Positions 39,066-45,118 of a stretch of DNA of 45,198 bases are shown here, piece after piece. Position numbers and translations under genes: made by a program. A model generated the notes under the pieces. The model was not told the DNA's origin and searched no databases. It saw only the letters and a list, made by a program, of their open reading frames with translations. Location: positions 1 to 45,198 of IMG/VR virus record IMGVR_UViG_3300047562_001269; one strand, given 5' to 3'. This DNA is from a virus. The first letter of the stretch is position 1; every line of letters begins with the position of its first letter.

Positions 39066-39414
39066 GGAATTGCTGGAAAGTCATTGTGAATTTAGGATTG
39101 TAGAAGTCTACTCCAATACCCCAGTCGTGGGGGTACAGGGTGACAGTCTTAGCAGACCAGTCCACGATGGGAATAGAATGCTCGTTGTCTCCAACACGGG
39201 TAGAGATACCCCAACTGTATTCCTGGCTCCATTCCTCGCCAATCATTGTTGAGATAGCAATTCTTGTTGCATATGATTCATCATTCCAACGAGGGTTCGC
39301 TGCAATGATAGCATCTGCTAGGCGAGCCATCATCTGATGCCCTGCCCAATGTCCGTACAGATAGATAATGTCACCATCTGCCTGACGGAATCCGAAGTTT
39401 GCACGATCACCCAT
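39037..39414 (-). CDS. Conserved phage protein (MGDRANFGF type)
   Basis: 125 residues from ATG 39414 (GGAGG upstream). GDRANFGFRQADGDIIYLYG at the N-terminus, WAGHQMMARLADAI near 23, and RVGDNEHSIPIVDW (near 78). A phage protein family of unknown function seen in actinophages. TAATG overlap with its upstream neighbour. Confidence 0.65.
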   Translation of the reverse strand: MGDRANFGFRQADGDIIYLYGHWAGHQMMARLADAIIAANPRWNDESYATRIAISTMIGEEWSQEYSWGISTRVGDNEHSIPIVDWSAKTVTLYPHDWGIGVDFYNPKFTMTFQQFLDKFAKVLV

Positions 39415-39587
39415 TACTCTGCCTCCCAAACATCGACATTTTCCTGTACCTCGCCACCTGTGGTGGTAGCGTTGTCCCAATTATACTTACCTGACCAGAA
39501 ATTGTCAAGTGCTGCTTCCTTAGATTCTGCCTCTACCTCCATGCGATACCAATCTTCGTTGGTCCATTCGATAACATACTTAGGCAT
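39414..39587 (-). CDS. Small protein
   Basis: 57 residues from ATG 39587 (GGAGGGGAG upstream). Begins MPKYVIEWTNEDWYRMEVEA. Its start resembles the 46-residue neighbour (MPKHLVTI), suggesting a small paralogous pair. Unknown. Confidence 0.55.
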   Translation of the reverse strand: MPKYVIEWTNEDWYRMEVEAESKEAALDNFWSGKYNWDNATTTGGEVQENVDVWEAE

Positions 39588-39720
39588 TCCACTCCCCTCC
39601 TGGAATAACGCCAACGTCTGGCAGACCAATAAGTTCGATTAGATAATCAGGATTGGTGATAACAAACTCGACATACACCTCACCATCTTCATTAGTTATG
39701 GTAACTAGATGCTTAGGCAT
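39580..39720 (-). CDS. Small protein, paralogue-like of neighbour
   Basis: 46 residues, starts MPKHLVTITNEDGEVYVEFV. It overlaps both neighbours by 1-8 bases. Same MPK start and beta layout as the product at 39587. Confidence 0.5.
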   Translation of the reverse strand: MPKHLVTITNEDGEVYVEFVITNPDYLIELIGLPDVGVIPGGEWNA

Positions 39721-39875
39721 TAGAAAATCACCGCCAAGAATAAGATAGCCAATATAATTAGTGATAGTGTGCCAACCATTCCGAAACCTACCTCGGCCTT
39801 GTTGGTCATACGCATACTAGGATCACGGGTCATGCGTCCTGTATGCCTGTGCATGTCATATGCCTTGCCCCACAT
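39720..39875 (-). CDS. Small membrane-anchored protein
   Basis: 51 residues with GGGAGG before ATG 39875. Polar basic N-terminus, then one C-terminal TM segment (MVGTLSLIILAILFLAVIF). Tail-anchored design. Unknown. Confidence 0.55.
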   Translation of the reverse strand: MWGKAYDMHRHTGRMTRDPSMRMTNKAEVGFGMVGTLSLIILAILFLAVIF

Positions 39876-40153
39876 TACAACCTCCCATGAATGTCGCGGA
39901 ATCCTAGATCATACACGAAACGCTCTGTGCTATTCCATGCAGACTCGCCATAGAACAACTGTGACTTCTTGACACCGTTGATGGTGTAGGTCACACGATA
40001 GAAGTCGGGGAAGGGATATCCATTCTCTACCTTGACTGCAATGGAACGATCACACCAATCAACAGCAGAGTTCTCATAGAGATTATCCCAACGAGATACC
40101 TGCCCAACCTTGGGCCGCTTGCTAGGGCGGTATGTCCAATAGTCTGTCGTCAT
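39875..40153 (-). CDS. Hypothetical protein
   Basis: 92 residues, basic N-terminus (YRPSKRPKVGQVSRWD) and aromatic centre (FYRVTYTINGVKKSQLF). TAATG overlap with the next gene. No family recognised. Confidence 0.5.
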   Translation of the reverse strand: MTTDYWTYRPSKRPKVGQVSRWDNLYENSAVDWCDRSIAVKVENGYPFPDFYRVTYTINGVKKSQLFYGESAWNSTERFVYDLGFRDIHGRL

Positions 40154-40353
40154 GATACTGCGCCTCCCAATGCTAGGTTATACTCATACCAATCTTGTGT
40201 GTAGAGCACGAAGTCTACACCATCAGACCGCAAGGTGTCAAGGTATGCATCAAGGTCTTTTTGCTCAATGCACCTAATGAAATTATCTTGAGAATCATAT
40301 ACATCCCAATAGAACGGCTGTGCTCCCCAATCTATTTCATATAGTTTGATCAC
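40150..40353 (-). CDS. Hypothetical protein
   Basis: 67 residues from GTG 40353 (GTGA overlap; GGAG upstream). Residues YEIDWGAQPFYWDVYDSQDN at the N-terminus. Unknown. Confidence 0.5.
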   Translation of the reverse strand: MIKLYEIDWGAQPFYWDVYDSQDNFIRCIEQKDLDAYLDTLRSDGVDFVLYTQDWYEYNLALGGAVS

Positions 40354-40490
40354 GGTTGCTCCAACCCTAGAATCCACCAATTGAGATCAGCGTTGTCGTG
40401 TGCCCATAATTCTCCATCCTCAAACTCATCGAATGGGCCATAGAAATCTATACTGTCAAACATCTCACCAACGGCAACGATGTATTTCAC
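40350..40490 (-). CDS. Small acidic protein
   Basis: 46 residues from GTG 40490 (GTGA overlap with the upstream gene's stop). Acidic and aromatic (FDSIDFYGPFDEFEDG). Unknown; part of a chain of coupled genes. Confidence 0.5.
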   Translation of the reverse strand: MKYIVAVGEMFDSIDFYGPFDEFEDGELWAHDNADLNWWILGLEQP

Positions 40491-40690
40491 AGTTCATTTC
40501 CATTCTCATCTTGGAAGATAAGGCCAGACAGACCACCAAAGTCCTCGTCTACCCATTCCTCAATGTATTCTAGAACATCATCAACAGACCTAGGCTCCCA
40601 ATCTCCATGGCTTAGGTTCATGTCCTGAATAATCGACGGTACATGATAAGTAACAGTCTTGATAACGTTGATTCTCTCAGGCAGACTCAT
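40487..40690 (-). CDS. Hypothetical protein
   Basis: 67 residues from ATG 40690 (GGAGG upstream). Acidic C-terminus (YIEEWVDEDFGGLSG). Unknown. Confidence 0.5.
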   Translation of the reverse strand: MSLPERINVIKTVTYHVPSIIQDMNLSHGDWEPRSVDDVLEYIEEWVDEDFGGLSGLIFQDENGNEL

Positions 40691-40751
40691 TGTAGTACCT
40701 CCACTTATCCTCGGAATAGTCAAAGTCAAATAGTTCTAGTTGATCATCCAT
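40677..40751 (-). CDS. Tiny acidic ORF
   Basis: 24 residues (GGAG seven bases upstream of ATG 40751), overlapping both neighbours; acidic/aromatic (ELFDFDYSEDKWRYYN). Plausible only by its place in the chain. Confidence 0.4.
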   Translation of the reverse strand: MDDQLELFDFDYSEDKWRYYNESA

Positions 40752-40989
40752 CGGCATTCTCCAATTGTGGCACGGGAATAACATCAACCATAGATTGTAG
40801 CGTGCGAAGCAACTGCATGTCAAGTTCCTCCTCCGCACCCTCTGGAACCTTCCATCCATAGAAGTGACGCTCATACTGCTCAGTATCCCAAAGGTTACCG
40901 TCAGCAAAGTAGGCGAAGGTATCAGATTCGACAAACCACTTCATAGAAGTGTCATCATATCCAATAACGAAATGGTACTGCTTGCTCAT
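40744..40989 (-). CDS. Hypothetical protein
   Basis: 81 residues from ATG 40989 (GGGAGG upstream). Begins KQYHFVIGYDDTSMKWFVES. Unknown. Confidence 0.5.
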   Translation of the reverse strand: MSKQYHFVIGYDDTSMKWFVESDTFAYFADGNLWDTEQYERHFYGWKVPEGAEEELDMQLLRTLQSMVDVIPVPQLENADG

Positions 40990-41246
40990 GCTGCTTCCTC
41001 CCAATAGAGTGCGTCCCATAGACGCAGTTCTTCCATCATTGAGTATCCTGTAATTGTGGCACCGTTAGGCAATGTCCACTCTTGATCTAATGCCTCCTGG
41101 TTGTCGATGAAGTATTCGTCAATGTCTGGATCATACCATGCCCCCGCCTCTGCACGCAACTTGTCAAAGAATGATTGACAGGATAGTTGGATATCGGCGG
41201 GTATGGGTGGATAGAAATTGCAGGTTAGGTGATAAGTAATATCCAC
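40986..41246 (-). CDS. Hypothetical protein
   Basis: 86 residues from GTG 41246, sharing one base with the upstream stop. Beta N-terminus (TYHLTCNFYPPIPADIQLS) and aromatic C-terminus (LRLWDALYWEEA). Unknown. Confidence 0.5.
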   Translation of the reverse strand: MDITYHLTCNFYPPIPADIQLSCQSFFDKLRAEAGAWYDPDIDEYFIDNQEALDQEWTLPNGATITGYSMMEELRLWDALYWEEAA

Positions 41247-41380
41247 TATGCTACCTCAATACTTCCATAGTCCCAAACAGATTCCATGAGTAACTGTTCT
41301 GCATTTGATACTGCATCACCCTCGCTGTCTGCCTCAACAAACATGGTGATGTTGCTAACATGGACTTCATAGGTGCTCAC
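41246..41380 (-). CDS. Small protein
   Basis: 44 residues from GTG 41380 (GTGA overlap). Beta strand YEVHVSNITMFVEADSEGDA then helix. Too small for the usual size cut-off; supported by coupling on both sides. Confidence 0.5.
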   Translation of the reverse strand: MSTYEVHVSNITMFVEADSEGDAVSNAEQLLMESVWDYGSIEVA

Positions 41381-41814
41381 ATTTCCTCCACTTGGATACC
41401 CGCAGTTTCATAGGACTGAACCTCAACATCTGACGAATAGGTATTGGTGATCTCAACCTCAAGATCGCCATGCAGATCGTCAATGTCATATCCTACTGGA
41501 ACAGTTACCTCTACGTCAATATCAGCGGTAACGCGAACGGTAACAGTACGGATAAGATTACGACCAAAGAATGATGCAAGTTCCTCTGCATAGTCATTCT
41601 CAATATCACCATCCTCAACAAACTGCATAAGGCGTTCGATCATAGAGTCAATGCGTGCTTCCATGCTTGTAACACGACTACGCTCCATGTTGATAGTACC
41701 GCGAAGGCTCTCAATAGTGGTATCCTTTTCATCACGCTCTTCGTGCAATTGCTCAATCTCCTCCATCAACGACTGAATCATCGCGGGGGATGAAGTATTG
41801 ACATATGTATCCAT
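41377..41814 (-). CDS. Coiled-coil protein, head of the small-gene operon
   Basis: 145 residues. N-terminal coiled coil (MEEIEQLHEERDEKDTTIES, residues ~17-36, continuing to ~70) and a C-terminal beta domain (TVRVTADIDVEVTVPVGYD). GAAAGG upstream of ATG. It has its own promoter (41844-41872) and leads thirteen coupled genes down to 39037. Confidence 0.55.
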   Translation of the reverse strand: MDTYVNTSSPAMIQSLMEEIEQLHEERDEKDTTIESLRGTINMERSRVTSMEARIDSMIERLMQFVEDGDIENDYAEELASFFGRNLIRTVTVRVTADIDVEVTVPVGYDIDDLHGDLEVEITNTYSSDVEVQSYETAGIQVEEM

Positions 41815-41843
41815 GACATACCTTTCATCTAGTAGGTAGTCTG

Positions 41844-41872
41844 ATCCTATAACGGATAGAGGTAAATGTCAA
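41844..41872 (-). promoter_or_regulatory. Sigma-70 promoter of the small-gene operon
   Basis: TTGACA (41872-41867), 17 bp, TAGGAT (41849-41844). Boundary element B lies 36 bp upstream. Confidence 0.7.
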
Positions 41873-41908
41873 GCAAAAAATGGGGAATCCTGGCGAATTT
41901 CTTAATGG

Positions 41909-41962
41909 TTCGTAAATGTTTATTTATATATAAATGTCTTATTTGATATGATTTCCGGCCCG
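41909..41962. repeat. Boundary element B
   Basis: TTCGTAAATG, AAATGTC and ATTTCCGGCCCG, matching elements A and C. It starts right after the tRNA-Asp end on the leftward strand and lies upstream of the operon promoter. Confidence 0.65.
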
Positions 41963-41968
41963 TTTTGG

Positions 41969-42041
41969 CGCACCTGATGGGATTCGAACCCACGACCTCC
42001 ACCGTGACAGGGTGGCGAGCACTCCGCTGCTCTACAGGTGC
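41969..42041 (-). tRNA. tRNA-Asp(GUC)
   Basis: Minus-strand cloverleaf: acceptor GCACCTG/CAGGTGC, anticodon stem CCACC/GGTGG with loop CTGTCAC (anticodon GTC), T-loop TTCGAAT. It ends the DUF932 transcription unit. Confidence 0.9.
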
Positions 42042-42077
42042 ATGTGGGCAGTTTATTGTCATGCCCAGGACTAGCGA

Positions 42078-43073
42078 TTACGCGAACGCAACCTCTTTGA
42101 CAACATGCAACATGCTGTTCTTTGCGGAAGTGGTCGAAGGATCGAAACCACTAGCAGCAGCAAGGACAGACTCTGCATTACCACCGCGAGGATTGCGATA
42201 CCAATCAAGGCGTTCGGTCAGTGCGTTGTATGCACCCCACGCAGTACCCTTGATGTTCACGCAGGTCTCACCGTTGTAGATGGTGTTGAGAGTGTCGATC
42301 TTGTTCTCCCACTTTGTCATTGCACCCTTGACGTTCTCCTCAGGCTTAGGGTAGATCGTCGTGATGATATCAAAGAACTTCTGATCGTTGATCTCCTTTG
42401 CGATCATCTCAGCAGCGATTTTGTCAAATGCATCAAGGTACTGATTGGCAAGGCCCAACGCCTCACGCGCAGCCTGCACCTTACCCTGCAAAGTCTGGGT
42501 ATGGCGAATACGGAAGGACTGCTTTGCACCCTTGCCCTTGTAGCCAACTGCCATGTTGAGTGTGTTCTGGCAGACAACACGCACAGGGGTAACGCTAGCC
42601 TGAATAGCAAGCGAGCCATCGTGCGAGGTATGCACAAGAAGGTAGTTGTTCACCTTGTCACCACGACCATTGGGATCAAGTTCGGTAGTGCGATCAAGTG
42701 CAAGCGAACCGAACACAACGGTTCCGTTCTTGATAGAGCCAGCAGTCTCCCAACGCCCACCGTCAAGAAGTGCGTCACCGAAGGTAAACAGTTCCTCATT
42801 CTGGAGAACCTTGTAACGCTCGCCCACGACACCCAGAACGTCAGTCTGACCATCGAATGGATTGGTGCGAACAGTCGCAAAGTAATCACGATGCGAACGG
42901 CCTGGAAGGTCTACAGTCTCTAGGCGAACATTCCAACCAGACAGGTGCGCGAGGTCTAACATCTCCTGCGTGCTAACTGCCTCGTCGATGACGGTTCCAA
43001 GGCCATGCCAAGCGGGTTGCCGCAAGGATGCGAAGGAAGCCATGTCGCCGTACTGCTCCAACATATGTGCCAT
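42078..43073 (-). CDS. DUF932 phage/plasmid-like protein (TIGR03299)
   Basis: 331 residues. The family pattern is clear: MASFASLRQPAWHGLGTVID near residue 11, GWNVRLETVDLP near 46, VGERYKVLQNEELFTFGD near 82 and VTPVRVVCQNTLNMA near 161. Found on phages and plasmids; function unknown. GC-rich codon choice sets it apart from the rightward arm. AGGAGAAAC ribosome site. Confidence 0.88.
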   Translation of the reverse strand: MAHMLEQYGDMASFASLRQPAWHGLGTVIDEAVSTQEMLDLAHLSGWNVRLETVDLPGRSHRDYFATVRTNPFDGQTDVLGVVGERYKVLQNEELFTFGDALLDGGRWETAGSIKNGTVVFGSLALDRTTELDPNGRGDKVNNYLLVHTSHDGSLAIQASVTPVRVVCQNTLNMAVGYKGKGAKQSFRIRHTQTLQGKVQAAREALGLANQYLDAFDKIAAEMIAKEINDQKFFDIITTIYPKPEENVKGAMTKWENKIDTLNTIYNGETCVNIKGTAWGAYNALTERLDWYRNPRGGNAESVLAAASGFDPSTTSAKNSMLHVVKEVAFA

Positions 43074-43105
43074 TTTGTTTCTCCTAACTAGTTGTTGATG
43101 TGATA

Positions 43106-43135
43106 ACTATACATCCTAGGTCTGACATTTGTCAA
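43106..43135 (-). promoter_or_regulatory. Sigma-70 promoter of DUF932 unit
   Basis: TTGACA (43135-43130), 18 bp, TATAGT (43111-43106). Confidence 0.7.
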
Positions 43136-43158
43136 TAGCAAAATAGGAAAACTTCGGG

Positions 43159-43172
43159 GTGATCATAATCAC
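43159..43172. promoter_or_regulatory. Palindrome GTGATCATAATCAC, possible operator
   Basis: Inverted repeat GTGAT-CATA-ATCAC, 24 bases upstream of the DUF932 -35 box (leftward). A related site lies at 43786-43800. Confidence 0.4.
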
Positions 43173-43285
43173 ATCGTAAACACTTGACAAAATGGGGGGG
43201 GTGGGGGCCGGAATTTTTGGCAAAGAGAAGCCCCTAGGGGAGCGTTGCGGTGGGTGGGGTACGCTCAACCCTAGGGGGGTAGAAG

Positions 43286-43319
43286 GGAGGTGGCAAATAT
43301 CTACGGATACCCCACCTCC
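43286..43319. repeat. 8-bp inverted repeat hairpin
   Basis: GGAGGTGG (43286-43293) and CCACCTCC (43312-43319), perfect arms, 18-base loop. May be a terminator or RNA fold. Confidence 0.5.
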
Positions 43320-43372
43320 AGAATGTGGAAGCAGTTTCTTGTCATGCTCAGGACTTATGCTATTTGATAGCG

Positions 43373-43440
43373 CACCCTGTCAAGGAATCGAACCTAGCAA
43401 GACAAGTTTTGGAGGCTCGTCTGCACCCAGTGCCCAAGGC
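43373..43440 (-). tRNA. Degenerate tRNA-like element, tRNA-Trp(CCA)-like
   Basis: Minus strand: acceptor GCCTTGG with ACAGGGT (six of seven pairs, two wobble), short D-arm (CTG/CAG), anticodon loop CTCCAAA (CCA) on an imperfect stem, 5-base variable loop, T-arm CTAGG/CCTTG around canonical TTCGATT. The short D-arm and mismatches suggest a decaying or unusual tRNA. Confidence 0.4.
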
Positions 43441-43785
43441 TTGAGTGAAGAAGTTATCTAGGCTTATTCTTCTTCTTTAGACTTGCAGCGTTAGCAATGA
43501 CTTCTGCTAATACTTCTACGATGCATGACACACTAGACTGCAAGTTAGGAAGCGAGACGTTGCATTTCTCAGAACGCTATTTATCATAGTTGGATCTGTG
43601 CATCATGCGGGTCGCATATCCTAAGTCATTGGGGGTAGTTCTCACAACTACCTGCCTCCTGCCACCTTTCGGTGAGTCCTATTCGGCCCCAAGTTTACAC
43701 TAGGTTCGTGTTGGAACAGGCATCCCATGAAAGCCCAACCACGCATTACCGATGACTTGACCTAGAAACCCCTATTTAGTTAGAT

Positions 43786-43800
43786 TGTGATTATATCACA
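43786..43800. promoter_or_regulatory. Palindrome TGTGATTATATCACA, possible operator
   Basis: A 15-bp perfect palindrome (6-bp arms, 3-base centre) just after the stop of the next leftward gene. CRP-like in look, but with 5 rather than 6 bases between the TGTGA half-sites. Confidence 0.4.
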
Positions 43801-43801
43801 G

Positions 43802-43948
43802 TTACTTGATGGTTGTCCAGCGAGTACCCTCGCTAGTCATCAAGCGCAACCGCACGGAACCCGAAGGATTCTCCACGATTTCCTCAATCGTTCCCGTGAC
43901 CCCACTCTTGAGAGTCGTGAACTGTGAGCCAACAGTCAGTGTTGCCAT
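43802..43948 (-). CDS. Small beta protein
   Basis: 48 residues with AAAGGAAG before ATG 43948 and its own promoter. Begins MATLTVGSQFTTLKSGVTGT, a strand-rich small protein of a type seen in actinophages. Unknown. Confidence 0.55.
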   Translation of the reverse strand: MATLTVGSQFTTLKSGVTGTIEEIVENPSGSVRLRLMTSEGTRWTTIK

Positions 43949-43979
43949 TTTGCTTCCTTTCGTTTGTTGTTGTAGGTAT

Positions 43980-44009
43980 ATTGTAGTGTGGTGGTGGGGT
44001 ACTTGTCAA
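43980..44009 (-). promoter_or_regulatory. Sigma-70 promoter
   Basis: TTGACA (44009-44004), 18 bp, TACAAT (43985-43980). Confidence 0.7.
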
Positions 44010-44036
44010 GGACTTTCCCCCACCGTTATCAAATTG

Positions 44037-44561
44037 TTACCAAGATGCCTGGTAGACGAATGAGTAGTGGTAGTCATCCTCATGGACAAGAGAGAATATA
44101 TTGTCAATGATTTGGATGGTACGACGCAGGTCGTCCATGTAGTATTCATCCATCTCAGAGGAGCCAAAGAAAAATCCTTGGGTAGGCAATAGACCATAGT
44201 CATCTGCAATATCCTCTAATTCGACACCCACAGGAGCCTTGAGAACATTGTTGCAAGCCAACCGAAGTTGTTCCAGATTCTCACGGGATACATAGATGGG
44301 CTGACATTCATCTACCCCGTTTGCAAGGGTATTGACAAACCAACCATGAATGGCATTGGCCTTGCGCCAATATCCAACAGGGAATGTCAAAGTGATTCCG
44401 CTAAAGTCAGAAAACTTATCGAAACCCTTAGGCGCATACTCTGACAGAGCAGAATATTCGCGGGTAAGTGGGGGAGGCCATTCATCTGCCTGCCTATCAA
44501 ATGCAGCATAGTCAAACTTACTAACATGCTTACGCATTTCTAGATACATATCAAGTCCCAC
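44037..44561 (-). CDS. Conserved phage protein (MGLDMYL family)
   Basis: 174 residues from GTG 44561 (AAAGGTGG upstream). GLDMYLEMRKHVSKFDYAAF at the N-terminus, VGYWRKANAIHGWFV near 81 and LLPTQGFFFGSSEMDEYYMD near 144 match a widespread phage family of unknown function. A His/Trp pocket (YWRKANAIH) is its hallmark. Confidence 0.7.
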   Translation of the reverse strand: MGLDMYLEMRKHVSKFDYAAFDRQADEWPPPLTREYSALSEYAPKGFDKFSDFSGITLTFPVGYWRKANAIHGWFVNTLANGVDECQPIYVSRENLEQLRLACNNVLKAPVGVELEDIADDYGLLPTQGFFFGSSEMDEYYMDDLRRTIQIIDNIFSLVHEDDYHYSFVYQASW

Positions 44562-44597
44562 GATGGACCCACCTTTCTTGTTGTTAGACTAAACCTA

Positions 44598-44804
44598 TCA
44601 GACTTCAGCGAGATTGTCAATGACTACAGGCACTTTGATTGTGTCCTCTACTGTGAGATAGCGCACATCGCCTTCCTCGTCAATCAAACGAAAGCGGTAT
44701 CCCTCATCATTTGGCTCAATGCCCACTACACGGTACACAGAACCATTAACAAAGATTTGATCTTGTTCCTCTAGGGCGTATGCTTCAATGCGTTCAGTTG
44801 TCAT
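44598..44804 (-). CDS. Small hypothetical protein
   Basis: 68 residues from ATG 44804 (AAAGGAGAG upstream). Begins MTTERIEAYALEEQDQIFVN, beta-rich centre (YRFRLIDEEGDVRYLTVED). Overlaps its upstream neighbour by 11 bases. Unknown. Confidence 0.5.
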   Translation of the reverse strand: MTTERIEAYALEEQDQIFVNGSVYRVVGIEPNDEGYRFRLIDEEGDVRYLTVEDTIKVPVVIDNLAEV

Positions 44805-44928
44805 GCTTGCTCTCCTTTTTCCATTCCCGCTTTTCGCGGGTACGAATGATCTTAGCAGACTCACGGGGGTAGCAGCAAGTGCAACCCTTGTGCCCATTGC
44901 GAGCGATGTTCCTATTTGATCTGATCAT
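44794..44928 (-). CDS. Conserved small zinc-binding protein (GHKGCTCC type)
   Basis: 44 residues from leaderless ATG 44928. NGHKGCTCCYPRESAKIIRT (residues 11-30) is a motif conserved in small actinophage proteins, followed by a very basic helix. Nucleic acid binding is likely. Read from the promoter at 44935-44963. Confidence 0.65.
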   Translation of the reverse strand: MIRSNRNIARNGHKGCTCCYPRESAKIIRTREKREWKKESKHDN

Positions 44929-44934
44929 GGCTTG

Positions 44935-44963
44935 ACCTTATCACATACCTCTGACATTGTACA
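44935..44963 (-). promoter_or_regulatory. Leaderless promoter
   Basis: On the minus strand: TGTACA (44963-44958), 17 bp, TGA-TAAGGT (TAAGGT 44940-44935), six bases, ATG 44928. Weak boxes but the same spacing as the other leaderless sites. Confidence 0.55.
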
Positions 44964-44990
44964 GGGTATTTTGGTAAATTTTTGGTAACG

Positions 44991-45044
44991 GTCGTAAACG
45001 TTCGTAAGATGTTTATGTCCGATTTGTACATATTTCCGGCCCCC
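44991..45044. repeat. Boundary element C
   Basis: GTCGTAAACG-TTCGTAAGATG, TTTATGTCC and ATTTCCGGCCCC, closely like elements A and B. It begins at the stop of the 24-residue TM gene and lies 28-37 bp upstream of the next promoter. Confidence 0.65.
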
Positions 45045-45118
45045 TACCACCAGCGGTATGCTAGATAGATAGCAGCGACGATAAGTAGCAATCCAATTAG
45101 ACCGCGACCTATAATCAT
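45044..45118 (-). CDS. Tiny single-TM peptide
   Basis: 24 residues, almost all hydrophobic (GLIGLLLIVAAIYLAYRWW), starting in an overlap with the upstream TGA. Its design and place just before a boundary element match the peptide at 38125. Function unknown. Confidence 0.55.
   Translation of the reverse strand: MIIGRGLIGLLLIVAAIYLAYRWW

Larger units (their letters stand above)
43074..43801. other. Long non-coding, structured region
   Basis: 728 bases without a convincing gene. It holds a promoter for DUF932 (43106-43135), two GTGAT...ATCAC palindromes (43159-43172, 43786-43800), a G-run (43193-43207), CCCCTAGGGG palindromes, a GGAGGTGG/CCACCTCC hairpin (43286-43319), a degenerate tRNA-like element (43373-43440), and GNRA-type hairpins with possible long-range pairing (43623-43765). 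Confidence 0.6.

Noticed and set aside
43192-43461. Open frame of about 89 codons on the + strand
   Set aside because: It is Gly-rich from G-runs, lacks a ribosome site, runs through the palindromes and tRNA-like element, and lies against the leftward direction of this arm.
43373-43700. tmRNA on the minus strand
   Set aside because: A T-arm and GGGGCCG stretch are present, but no acceptor pairing between ends, no tag frame ending in Ala-Ala and no typical pseudoknot order could be found.
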